From: Methanofollis sp. UBA420
Lineage (GTDB): Archaea > Halobacteriota > Methanomicrobia > Methanomicrobiales > Methanofollaceae
Reading direction: 5' to 3'
NCBI RefSeq assembly: GCF_002498315.1
Contig: NZ_DAGX01000005.1
Location: 482,042-546,041, forward strand
DNA: 64,000 bases
A program made the translations under genes and the position numbers. Below are positions 26,762 to 34,585 of the stretch, piece after piece. The notes under the pieces are model-generated. The model did not search any database and was not told the DNA's origin. It saw only the letters and a program-made list of their open reading frames with translations. How positions within the stretch are numbered: the first letter of the stretch is position 1; each line of letters starts with the position of its first letter.

Positions 26762-27807
26762 ACTGTCACCAGACCTTGGTTATCTAAACTGATTTTTTTC
26801 TTAATCTCCCTCTGACCGAGCTTTGACGCTATTTGAGATGAGTACTCAGGGGGGACTCCTCGGTATACAGAGACCGGGAAGTAGGGGGGTATGTCCCCGA
26901 GAGCACTGTCCCCAGTAGAAGCAGTAAGAGGAACCGTTCCAGAGCAGAGTGTCGCAGCACGCGAGAGGAGCCGGGGGAGGGGCAGAGACGCTGGGACGAT
27001 CAATAACTGCTGTCTCTCATCGTAGACCATCACCCGCCTCTCTGAAAAGGAGAGGGCGATGTACCTCCCCCAATCTCGGTCGACAACTGCTGCGGCGTCG
27101 TCCTTCCAGAACCAGTGGCGCCTCTGATATGTTACCGGGCTGATATACTCAACAAGGCCACCAGTCTTTTCTTCTGAGTTTTTCCGCTTGAACGCGAGGT
27201 TTATCGGAGAGAACTCATTCCTTGCCCAATTTAATTCGTCCTCCCTACGACGGTCCCAGGACAGGTCTTGCATGTATTCAGAGAGCCCGGCACAAAAGCA
27301 TAAGAGTGCCCACGCCGCAGGGACGTCAAGAGAGTCCTGGAGCCTACATTCACGCGCTAGATCTTTCAGGAGATCTTTTTCAAGTCCATCTATGAGTATT
27401 GCAGACGGAAAAGTGGCGACAGTCACTTGACCTCTATTTCTACGATACTCGATGATACGCTGTGGCGTCTCGGTCAGGTTTAAAGTGTCGGAGTGATTTT
27501 TTATGAAGGACTTGACCTTGAGCAACATCTTAGGGTCACGTACCCCTGTGAGTACAGCCCTGTGTACCCCCCCTCCCGGCAGTGCGACTAGTGTAGGAGG
27601 ACATGGATACACCTTGTTGTCCTCAAAGTCAAACTCACAGTATCCTATAGCATCAAGTAGCCTGACCGCTTTCCTCCGGATATTCTTAAAGTCCCCTTCG
27701 TTTTCGTGAGTATTTTCCTTGAGACAGATTTCTGTAAATACTTCATCGAACATTTTAATGGACATCTCGCCATAGGTGCCAAGTGCGGCTAAGAGAAGGT
27801 CAGACAT
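26758..27807 (-). CDS. hypothetical defence-operon protein, 349 aa (DruG-like position)
   Basis: I recognise no domain in this protein. It begins MSDLLLAALGTYGEMSIKMF, an HTH-like helical N-terminus that resembles a small winged-helix module (about residues 1-85), followed by mixed alpha/beta sequence with tryptophan-rich patches (RRHWFWKDD, LSWDRRREDELNW). It ends VYRGVPPEYSSQIASKLGQREIKKK. The start at 27807 is chosen because it overlaps the previous stop by eight bases; the longer frame to 27870 would overlap by 71. It shares an ATGA overlap with the helicase. Its position between a roughly 700-residue protein and the helicase resembles the DruF-DruG-DruE order of Druantia type II, but homology was not tested. 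Confidence 0.85.
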   Translation of the reverse strand: MSDLLLAALGTYGEMSIKMFDEVFTEICLKENTHENEGDFKNIRRKAVRLLDAIGYCEFDFEDNKVYPCPPTLVALPGGGVHRAVLTGVRDPKMLLKVKSFIKNHSDTLNLTETPQRIIEYRRNRGQVTVATFPSAILIDGLEKDLLKDLARECRLQDSLDVPAAWALLCFCAGLSEYMQDLSWDRRREDELNWARNEFSPINLAFKRKNSEEKTGGLVEYISPVTYQRRHWFWKDDAAAVVDRDWGRYIALSFSERRVMVYDERQQLLIVPASLPLPRLLSRAATLCSGTVPLTASTGDSALGDIPPYFPVSVYRGVPPEYSSQIASKLGQREIKKKISLDNQGLVTV

Positions 27808-29947
27808 TCCTAGCCACTTCCATATATTTTGACCATTTTTTTCGCAATTTTGGGATCTTAGGAGGGGCATTTCTCTTTCTGTTCACCCAAACAGATTCTT
27901 TCCATAACTTGAGGGTTTTTCGGCAAGTCGTTACTGGAGTCCCCTTTGGTCTGCTGTTCTCATCCCCTGGTAAGCCGCAGTAGTGGACGTCTCTAGTATT
28001 TCTCCCCGTCTTTGCGAGTGCCCAGACTGGACTCCACTCTGTGGGCAGGGCGTCATTTGGCCAACACGCGACCATACCTGGTTCAGGCCCAAGAAAAGTG
28101 ATAGAGTCGGACAAATAGGTCGGTGCACCGAGGGGTACGTTCCCAAACTCAGATACATCGACACCGTAGACGACCACTCCTTGGGCGTATCTTAGGGGCT
28201 GACCTTCCTCATCGCACTTCAGCAGGTTACCCTTTGAGTCAATCACCGGTACTTTACTGAAGTCTTCGGCCAGTTCCGGGTCCACGAGGTGTATCGTCCT
28301 GCTACTGCATGCTTTTTCCCCACCGACAAGAACATCGATAGTAATTGGTTCACCCTTCTTGTAGCAAGAGGGGATATCCCACTGCATCCCCTCGACTTGT
28401 TTTTGGGGGATCTCTTTATCGTTGGCCGTTACAGTAACATCACCGCTGCTACCGTCTACAACAATAGTGGGCGGTGCGAAGTGTAGGAAATTATTACTGC
28501 CCGCAGAGAGGCGTATCCCCCCGGCCAGCCTGAGCCTGATCTCTTTGGGGAGAGTCAGCGGATCGAATCCCTTACACTCGTTCTTAGCGTTCTCTCCCCG
28601 GAAGAGTGACCAACCCTCTGGAAGACCAGAGGAAGAGACCTGTTCAAAGTTTTCTGTCTCACTCTTTCCCCATGAAGCAATCCTTTGTTTGACAGAGTCG
28701 CAGCATGCTACAAGGAATGGACAGGCACGTTCTAAGTGCTGTGCCTCGACATAGGTGTCAGGGAGGTTTTCTCGCCCACCAGGTAAAAACACACGAACAT
28801 TTGCGGGCCGGAGTACAACCTTCCAGTTCATCTCTCGGTCTACAAAAACTGCGCCTTTTGACCAATCGAATAATTCAGCCTTTAAGATATCTATTCGCCC
28901 GTCTTTTGAGGTCTGTAAAGGTCTTGACCACCCAGCCTTGTTTGTTTGATGACTTGAGAAGACCTCATCCAATAACCGTTTTTCAATAAGGTGAGGGGCC
29001 TCACCGACCTTGAACTCAAGCCCATCTTCTGGGAACACCACGTTGTCTGGGTTTGCCTTAAATCTGATATGGGAAGAGAAATCGCCGGGCACTTTAGACA
29101 GACAGACCCTTGCATATACGTTTACCCAACGCTGTCCCCTCTGGGATGTTGCTGCCAGCGTGTCCTGTCCCTCAGTTCCGGTCTCAGGCACTGTGCCGTC
29201 CCATCTATCAAGTTCAGAAAGCACGAGGTCTATCAGTGCACTCAGCAACGTATTTTCTTGGCCCCAATTTGAGTTCAATAATTTTTTTGTCCGACTTTCA
29301 AATAATGGCTCGCCATAACGTCTAAGTTTCAATTTGAGGACATCTTCTGTCGGGGGGTCTGTAGGGTCAAGCCCAGCTCTTGAGAATATGATTGGCAGTT
29401 TTTTTCTCTCATTCTCCGAGAGAATGGTCTGTGCATAGATGATGCCGACATTTCTGTGACCACCTCTCCTCATTATTGTAAAACGACCATAGGCCTCCCC
29501 CTTTTTGACTTGACTCCATATTTGTAAATCTTTCCAGAGACAACTGATATAATCGCTAAACAAAGCGGACATATTGATATCTTGATCGTCACCGACAAGA
29601 TCCTTGAGCCTGGGATAGTATGCGTTTCTATCATAGTCCCCATCTATTGTAGCAGCACAGACAAAGAGGGCCAAGTAGGCGATATAAGGAGGAGGTTCTG
29701 AGTCCGTCTGCTTGCCATAACAGTACGTCTCATATGCTGTTTTGCAGATATTTTCAGAAGTATTCCGCACAAAATCGGGCCCTCGTACTAAACACCGGAC
29801 AAAATCATCAAAACCTTCATCATAAAGTTCACCGATTCCGTTGATTATATCTTTGTTTACGAAAATGATTACGTTTTTTCCTGCGTTGTCCGGATTAAAA
29901 AAATATCGGGCAATATGTTCATTCCAATCAAGGTAGGTGAGAGGCAT
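27800..29947 (-). CDS. hypothetical defence-operon protein, 715 aa (DruF-like position)
   Basis: This is the first gene of the helicase operon. No catalytic motif is recognisable. The N-terminal 250 residues are helical (LDWNEHIARYFFNP..., YIAYLALFVCAATIDGDYDRNAYYPRL), and the rest is rich in beta-strands with an Ig-like look near residues 470-560 (RLSAGSNNFLHFAPPTIVVDG, DVTVTANDK). The C-terminal 100 residues contain VVYGVDVSEFG and a basic tail (KLRKKWSKYME). A TATA box 25 bases ahead of ATG 29947 implies a leaderless message for the whole operon. The large size, unknown fold and place ahead of the 349-aa protein and helicase suggest a DruF-like component. Confidence 0.87.
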   Translation of the reverse strand: MPLTYLDWNEHIARYFFNPDNAGKNVIIFVNKDIINGIGELYDEGFDDFVRCLVRGPDFVRNTSENICKTAYETYCYGKQTDSEPPPYIAYLALFVCAATIDGDYDRNAYYPRLKDLVGDDQDINMSALFSDYISCLWKDLQIWSQVKKGEAYGRFTIMRRGGHRNVGIIYAQTILSENERKKLPIIFSRAGLDPTDPPTEDVLKLKLRRYGEPLFESRTKKLLNSNWGQENTLLSALIDLVLSELDRWDGTVPETGTEGQDTLAATSQRGQRWVNVYARVCLSKVPGDFSSHIRFKANPDNVVFPEDGLEFKVGEAPHLIEKRLLDEVFSSHQTNKAGWSRPLQTSKDGRIDILKAELFDWSKGAVFVDREMNWKVVLRPANVRVFLPGGRENLPDTYVEAQHLERACPFLVACCDSVKQRIASWGKSETENFEQVSSSGLPEGWSLFRGENAKNECKGFDPLTLPKEIRLRLAGGIRLSAGSNNFLHFAPPTIVVDGSSGDVTVTANDKEIPQKQVEGMQWDIPSCYKKGEPITIDVLVGGEKACSSRTIHLVDPELAEDFSKVPVIDSKGNLLKCDEEGQPLRYAQGVVVYGVDVSEFGNVPLGAPTYLSDSITFLGPEPGMVACWPNDALPTEWSPVWALAKTGRNTRDVHYCGLPGDENSRPKGTPVTTCRKTLKLWKESVWVNRKRNAPPKIPKLRKKWSKYMEVARNV

Positions 29948-29965
29948 GGTTTGGAATTATTTTGC

Positions 29966-29979
29966 ATGGTATATACATC
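29966..29979 (-). promoter_or_regulatory. TATA box of the helicase defence operon
   Basis: Read on the minus strand, GATGTATATACCATG centres a TATA box about 25 bases from ATG 29947. The transcript would start at or next to the ATG. The bases from 29980 to 30161 hold no gene. Confidence 0.55.
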
Positions 29980-30161
29980 TTGTCAATCTTTTTGCAAATA
30001 TAAGCCTTAGAAATGCCCCAATTATATTTAATACACGGATATTTGTCTAAATTGGATATCGGATGTAAAGGAATGAGAGTTTGAGAGATGGGGTGAAGGT
30101 AGGGGAGGGGGTGATGCCTGCTAGTCTTGGACACCACAACTCTCCCATGAAGATGACCTCA

Positions 30162-30932
30162 TCAGCGATTCTGCACGATTGTGCGGAGAGACTCCACTGA
30201 AAGAGGGTCTTTTCTCCTGTGGATCATCCGGTGGCAGTTGGCACATACAGGCACAAGGTCGGTTTCAGGATTGACAGCAACTTCCCCCTCATAGGAGGAG
30301 ACGGGATTTTTATGGTGGACCTCGATATAGCCCTCTCCGAGAGTGCCATAGGTTTCAGAGAAGTCAAAGCCGCAGACCGCACATTTTGTCCCGTGGATCC
30401 TCAATGCCTCTGCCCTCAGGCGGGGGTTCCTCTCATAGTAGGTCTGGACCCGCGTCCTCTCCATCCCTTCAATGTATTCTTCAGGCTTCTGGCACTCGGC
30501 AAGAGGAACAGGTCCACCGCACTCATCCGTGCCAATGTCCAAGGCTTGAAGGACAAATCTCGTCGGTCTTTCCCCTTTGTGGGAGAGGTATTGAAACCGC
30601 CCCAAGTATTTGAAGGCAGAATTGGGGTACTCGTTTTTCCGGTTTCGGAAAAAAACCAGCAACTCATTGCCGTCCTCCATGTGATGAATTATCTTTTTGT
30701 CGGTCCTTCCAGCCATCTGCCCATCTGAATTTAGGATTTGGCCATCAAAGTCGTCAGAGTAATCGGTCATGCCAGCTGTCTTTTCTTTTGTTACGAATAG
30801 CCAGACCGATGACCGGGCCTCCCATGGGAATACCCAGGTATCTATGCGAGTGTCAAAAATGCCAAACTTTTCTTTCAAATCCTTGCGAGAATAGACCTTA
30901 AGCAGATCAAGAGATTCTGACGGCTTGGACAT
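30162..30932 (-). CDS. HNH endonuclease with N-terminal DUF3427-like domain
   Basis: The 256-residue protein has a C-terminal HNH nuclease: CAVCGFDF (about 185), YIEVHHKNPVS with the catalytic histidine pair, and LVPVCANCHRMIHRRKDPL, where four cysteines bind the structural zinc. The N-terminal 130 residues (WVFPWEARSSVWLFVTKE, YSDDFDG, HMEDGNELLVFFRNRKN, FKYLGRFQY) resemble the DUF3427/SRA-like reader fold that precedes HNH domains in McrA-type modification-dependent restriction enzymes. It may cut DNA with foreign base modification. A decayed copy of its 5' end and promoter is present at 40.6 kb. It lies upstream of the helicase operon on the same strand with its own promoter region. Confidence 0.88.
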   Translation of the reverse strand: MSKPSESLDLLKVYSRKDLKEKFGIFDTRIDTWVFPWEARSSVWLFVTKEKTAGMTDYSDDFDGQILNSDGQMAGRTDKKIIHHMEDGNELLVFFRNRKNEYPNSAFKYLGRFQYLSHKGERPTRFVLQALDIGTDECGGPVPLAECQKPEEYIEGMERTRVQTYYERNPRLRAEALRIHGTKCAVCGFDFSETYGTLGEGYIEVHHKNPVSSYEGEVAVNPETDLVPVCANCHRMIHRRKDPLSVESLRTIVQNR

Positions 30933-31058
30933 AGGATAGGATGGGACAATGCCAAGGAATAATATTGTGATTTAATTATGAGCATATCCCAAAGGGGAAA
31001 AGGGCAATAATGGCGAGATCTAAGAGGGGGATCTCCCCCCTCCCGGTGGTCTCCCTTC

Positions 31059-31562
31059 TCACCCCAGCGCCGGCACGCTGTCCGCCCATGCCTCGACCGC
31101 CGCGAGGACGGCATCGTCCTCATAGGACGAGACCCGCACGGAGGTGCGGGTGAAGGCGACGGAGTACACCTCGCCGTTCGCCGCGTGGCAGCGGAGGCGG
31201 CAGGCATAGGTCTCGCTGTCCGGGTCCGCGACCGGGGAGCCGCCGATGGCGGTCTCCAGTGCAGTGTTGCCGAGGATCTCGGTCTTCGCCGCGGTGAAAC
31301 CGGCGAGGGTCGGGGCGCGTGCGGCGGCGGTGCCGACGACCCGGCCGAGGGCGTTCTCGTACATGACCCGCGCCGTGTAGGCCTCGCTGGCCTTCTCGAC
31401 CGGGTCGTGGGACTCGCCCGCTCCCTCCCAGGAGGTGCAGCCCCAGGGGTTGTTCGTCAGGACATTCTCGATGATGCCGTTGAAGGTGGCAGCATCCTCG
31501 ATCGGCACGGTCAGCTTCCGCACCGACGTCTTGTTCGTGGTGGACAGGGTAAAGTCTGCCAT
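31059..31562 (-). CDS. hypothetical protein, 167 aa
   Basis: Not recognised. The protein starts MADFTLSTTNKTSVRKLTVP and has a short-protein beta-alpha pattern: PIEDAATFNGIIENVL early, then TAAKTEILGNTALETAIGG, then YACRLRCHAANGEVYSVAFT. The last 30 residues form an acidic amphipathic helix. GC content matches the chromosome. ATG 31562 is preferred over the frame to 31607 because it follows a gap free of overlapping signals and begins a natural domain. It is divergent from the XhlA-like gene, and the two may form a unit of phage or plasmid origin. Confidence 0.7.
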   Translation of the reverse strand: MADFTLSTTNKTSVRKLTVPIEDAATFNGIIENVLTNNPWGCTSWEGAGESHDPVEKASEAYTARVMYENALGRVVGTAAARAPTLAGFTAAKTEILGNTALETAIGGSPVADPDSETYACRLRCHAANGEVYSVAFTRTSVRVSSYEDDAVLAAVEAWADSVPALG

Positions 31563-31666
31563 TGTCTTTTTTCTCCTGCCTGGAGGTCCCGGGTCCGTCG
31601 CAGGCACATCTCCATATTACCATAAGTAATATTAATCTGCCTTAACCGCCATTCTGTGGTCGGGAG

Positions 31667-31912
31667 ATGGAGATGGCCGAGAACCTGCGGGAGAAGATCG
31701 TCGAGACGAACAGGGACGTGAAGTGGATCTGCCGGACCCTGACCGAGATGAAGGAGAGGGACGCGGAGATGGAGGGCCGCCTCCGCGCCCTCGAGAACTG
31801 GCGGAGCGAGACGGTCGGCGAGGAGAAGAAGGAGAGGCAGATCGCCGCCGGGGCGGGCGGAGTCGTCGGCGGGATCGTCGCCGTCGTCGTGAAGGTGATC
31901 GGGTGGGGGTGA
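31667..31912 (+). CDS. small coiled-coil/membrane protein (XhlA-like)
   Basis: The 81-residue protein has a charged coiled-coil half (about residues 4-58, ENLREKIVETNRDVKWICRT... RLRALENW) followed by a glycine- and valine-rich membrane helix (AAGAGGVVGGIVAVVVKVIG). The arrangement is that of XhlA-type holin accessory proteins of phages. The second ATG at 31673 has better spacing from CGGGAG. A prophage link is inference; no lysis or capsid gene is next to it. Confidence 0.65.
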   Translation: MEMAENLREKIVETNRDVKWICRTLTEMKERDAEMEGRLRALENWRSETVGEEKKERQIAAGAGGVVGGIVAVVVKVIGWG

Positions 31913-31916
31913 CACC

Positions 31917-33329
31917 CTACAGGCGGCGACGCACCACCCGCCGTCCCGCGTCCCACGCCTCCCGCAGCAGACGGATAAAGTTCGCGAGATAGCGCTCTTT
32001 TTTGGCAACCCTGCGGAGGAACAGCGCCTCCTCCGAGAGAAATTCTTCTTTGAGGTGGTGGATGTCTGTCTTCGGGGAAAAATACAGGTATATCGGGACC
32101 CCTGCAGCGATCACGGCGGCACCGACGATCATACTGACCGGGGGCGTCGAGACGATGAGAAAGAGACAGATCCCGATCCCCGCGAGAGGCAGGACCGTCT
32201 GCCCGACAAGCGGGCTGTTGTCGTCCTTCAGCACGATGAGCGCGAAAGACGTCAGGAGAAACGAAAACGCAAGGTTGAAGACGGAAAAAGAGATCAGCCC
32301 GGAGAGGTCCGCAATACTGGAGAGCACGAAGGCCACAACCCCCTCCACGATGAGGACGACGTACGGCGTCCCATACCGCGGGTGGATCCGTGCAAAAACG
32401 GACGGGAAGAGGCCGTCGATGGCCATCGCATAGGCAAGCCGGGAGGTGCCGAGCATGCCCGACTCGTCCGACCCGGAGACCGAGAACAGGGCGCCGACCG
32501 TCATGAGGACCGCACCCGCGGACCCGAAGAGGGCTATCCCGGCAAGGACGAGCGGCGTCGCGCTCGCCGCCAGGTCAACCTGTGGGATGAGGCCATACAG
32601 CACGAAGTTCGTCATGATGTAGAAGATCCCGACAATCGCCATGCCGTTGACAATCGCCCGCGGAATGATGCGGGCAGGGTTCTTCACCTCGTCGGCAGGG
32701 AGCGTCCCCATCTCGAAACCCACATAGGCCCAGAAGACCAGGACCACCGCGTACGCCGCGTGCTCCAGGCCGAAAGGCATGAAAGGCCGGTAGTTGCCGA
32801 GAAAAAAAGCGGGGTGCAGGACCGCAAAGACGAGGCCCGCGAGGATGAGCACGAGCAGGGGAAGGAGTTTGATGACCGTGAGCAGGTCGTTGAGCCTGCC
32901 CGCCGCTCTGACGCCGGCGATATTGACGGCGGTGAGCGCCGCGATAAAGATGCCCCTCACCGCCACCTCAGCCGTCGGACTGAGAGGGACGACAGACCCG
33001 AGATAGAGGGCGAAGGCGATGGCGAAGACGGGAAGGGCGAGCATCTCCGCGATCCACATGCTCCACCCGGTCAGAAACCCGTAAAAGTCGTCGAACGCCT
33101 CGGAGACATAGGCGAAGGGACCGCCAGCCCGCGGGACGTAATAACTGCAGTAGGCGAAGACGATCGCGATCGTCGTTGCGCAGATCCCGGCAAGGATCCA
33201 CACGACGATTGCGAACGGGCCGACAAGTCCCGCGGTGAGCGACGAGGCGATGTAGATGTCGGCGCCCACGATCGACCCGACGATGATGTTGGTCAGGTCG
33301 AACTCTGTCAGTGCCCGCTTGAGTCCCAT
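31917..33329 (-). CDS. APC-family amino acid permease
   Basis: The 470-residue membrane protein has about twelve hydrophobic helices and the APC signatures: the first-helix turn IIVGSIVGADIYIASS and the YVPRAGGPFAYVSEAF block. The second half has WAYVGFEMGTLPADEVKNPARIIPRAIV, also typical. A cytoplasmic C-terminal tail of 70 residues ends in arginines. It imports an amino acid or polyamine. It is convergent with the XhlA-like gene (four bases between the stops) and divergent from the Cdc6-like gene. Confidence 0.92.
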   Translation of the reverse strand: MGLKRALTEFDLTNIIVGSIVGADIYIASSLTAGLVGPFAIVVWILAGICATTIAIVFAYCSYYVPRAGGPFAYVSEAFDDFYGFLTGWSMWIAEMLALPVFAIAFALYLGSVVPLSPTAEVAVRGIFIAALTAVNIAGVRAAGRLNDLLTVIKLLPLLVLILAGLVFAVLHPAFFLGNYRPFMPFGLEHAAYAVVLVFWAYVGFEMGTLPADEVKNPARIIPRAIVNGMAIVGIFYIMTNFVLYGLIPQVDLAASATPLVLAGIALFGSAGAVLMTVGALFSVSGSDESGMLGTSRLAYAMAIDGLFPSVFARIHPRYGTPYVVLIVEGVVAFVLSSIADLSGLISFSVFNLAFSFLLTSFALIVLKDDNSPLVGQTVLPLAGIGICLFLIVSTPPVSMIVGAAVIAAGVPIYLYFSPKTDIHHLKEEFLSEEALFLRRVAKKERYLANFIRLLREAWDAGRRVVRRRL

Positions 33330-33423
33330 TTCCGCCGCCCCCCGAGCGGATCCGGAGAGATGTGATATATTCGTTGCGCCGTCCCCGGGGTCGGTTCACA
33401 TTCGCCCCGCACACACGCCCCAC

Positions 33424-33433
33424 CCCTATATAC
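33424..33433 (+). promoter_or_regulatory. TATA box for Cdc6-like gene
   Basis: CCCCTATATACCCC has the TATA core at 33427-33432, which places the transcript start close to ATG 33455. No origin recognition boxes or long inverted repeats are visible in the 125 bases between this gene and the permease. Confidence 0.5.
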
Positions 33434-33454
33434 CCCCACGGCCACCCCTCCCTC

Positions 33455-34585
33455 ATGACACACGCCCGCCTCATGAGCGACCAGACCCTCTTCCGCGACC
33501 CCGACCTCTTCGAGATCACCCACCTCCCCGAGGCCTTCCCCTACCGCGACACCCAGCTCGACGACCTCGCCTTCGCCCTGCGGCCGACCCTCTCCTACGG
33601 GGCCAGCCCCCTGAACACCGTGCTCCGCGGCACGCCCGGTACCGGCAAGACCACCGCGGTCCGCCGGATCTTTGCCGAGGTGGAGGAGACGACGCAGGCG
33701 GTGGTGCCGGTGCTCGTCTCCTGCCAGACAGAGAAGACACAGTACGCCGTCTTCTCCCGGATCTTCCTCGCTCTCTTCGGCCACCTGCCCCCGCCGTCCG
33801 GGGTCTCGAACACGCGGCTGATGGCCGGGGTTGCCCATGCCCTCGTCGAGAGGGGGGCGGTGCTGGTCGTCTGCCTGGACGACGCCAACGAACTCATCCC
33901 CGACGGCACGCTCGGCAGCGTCCTCGCCCCTCTTCTCAGGATGCACGAGGCCTGGCCGGGAGCCAGGACAGGCGTGGTCCTCACCCTCTCCACGCCCGAG
34001 GCCGACCTCTCCCGCGCCCTGGACCGGGCCACCCGCTCGGTGCTCCAGGCCTCGGAGATCGTCTTCCCGCCGTACACCGCGGAGGAGGTGCGGGGCATTC
34101 TCGCGGAGAGGGTGCGGGCCGGGCTGTACCCCGGCGTGATGCCGCCCGCGGCCCTCGACCTCGTCGTCGAGCGGGCGATGGCCTGCGGCGACCTCCGCGT
34201 CGGCCTGGACGTCGTGAAGAGAGCGGTGCGGGCGGCCGAGAGGGAGGCGAGGGCCGTGGTGACGGCCGGGGACGTGCTCGCGGCCTTTGCCGTCTCCCGG
34301 CACCTGCATGTGGCGATGGCGGTGCGGGCGCTCACGGCCGGGGAGAGGGCGGTGCTCGACGCGGCCCTGGCCGAGGAGCGGGAAGGGGGGCCGGTGATCT
34401 CGGGCCGGGTGTACGGGCGGGTCTGCGAGGGGATGAAGTACACCGTGTTCCACGAGAGGCTGAAGAAGCTGGAGGCGTTACGGCTGGTGGACCTGTACGT
34501 GCGGCCGGGGAGGGGGAGGACGCGGGAGATCGTGGTGAGGGAGGGGGTGGAGGAGGTGATGGTCCGGAACCATGAGGAGGACTGA
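33455..34585 (+). CDS. Orc1/Cdc6-family AAA+ protein (divergent)
   Basis: The 376-residue protein has Walker A GTPGTGKTT near residue 55, a Walker B VVCLDDANEL near 145 where the usual LDEID of Cdc6 is altered, and a sensor-type arginine region. The C-terminus (about 300-370) has a winged-helix pattern, VYGRVCEGMKYTVFHERLKKLEALRLVDL. The family binds replication origins and loads MCM; divergent paralogues occur on plasmids and integrated elements. It converges on a primase-helicase gene, forming a replicon-like pair. ATG 33455 follows a TATA box by 25 bases; a second in-frame ATG lies at 33473. Confidence 0.85.
   Translation: MTHARLMSDQTLFRDPDLFEITHLPEAFPYRDTQLDDLAFALRPTLSYGASPLNTVLRGTPGTGKTTAVRRIFAEVEETTQAVVPVLVSCQTEKTQYAVFSRIFLALFGHLPPPSGVSNTRLMAGVAHALVERGAVLVVCLDDANELIPDGTLGSVLAPLLRMHEAWPGARTGVVLTLSTPEADLSRALDRATRSVLQASEIVFPPYTAEEVRGILAERVRAGLYPGVMPPAALDLVVERAMACGDLRVGLDVVKRAVRAAEREARAVVTAGDVLAAFAVSRHLHVAMAVRALTAGERAVLDAALAEEREGGPVISGRVYGRVCEGMKYTVFHERLKKLEALRLVDLYVRPGRGRTREIVVREGVEEVMVRNHEED

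Noticed and set aside
17069..30932. DISARM as the name for the island
   Set aside because: DISARM has helicase and DUF1998 on separate proteins plus a PLD protein; here both parts are in one 2071-aa chain and no PLD protein is seen.
32055..33365. Plus-strand frame opposite the amino acid permease
   Set aside because: Charged low-complexity translation, antisense to a protein with twelve membrane helices and APC motifs.
33330..33454. Replication origin next to the Cdc6-like gene
   Set aside because: No repeated origin recognition boxes or AT-rich unwinding element could be seen in the 125-base gap.
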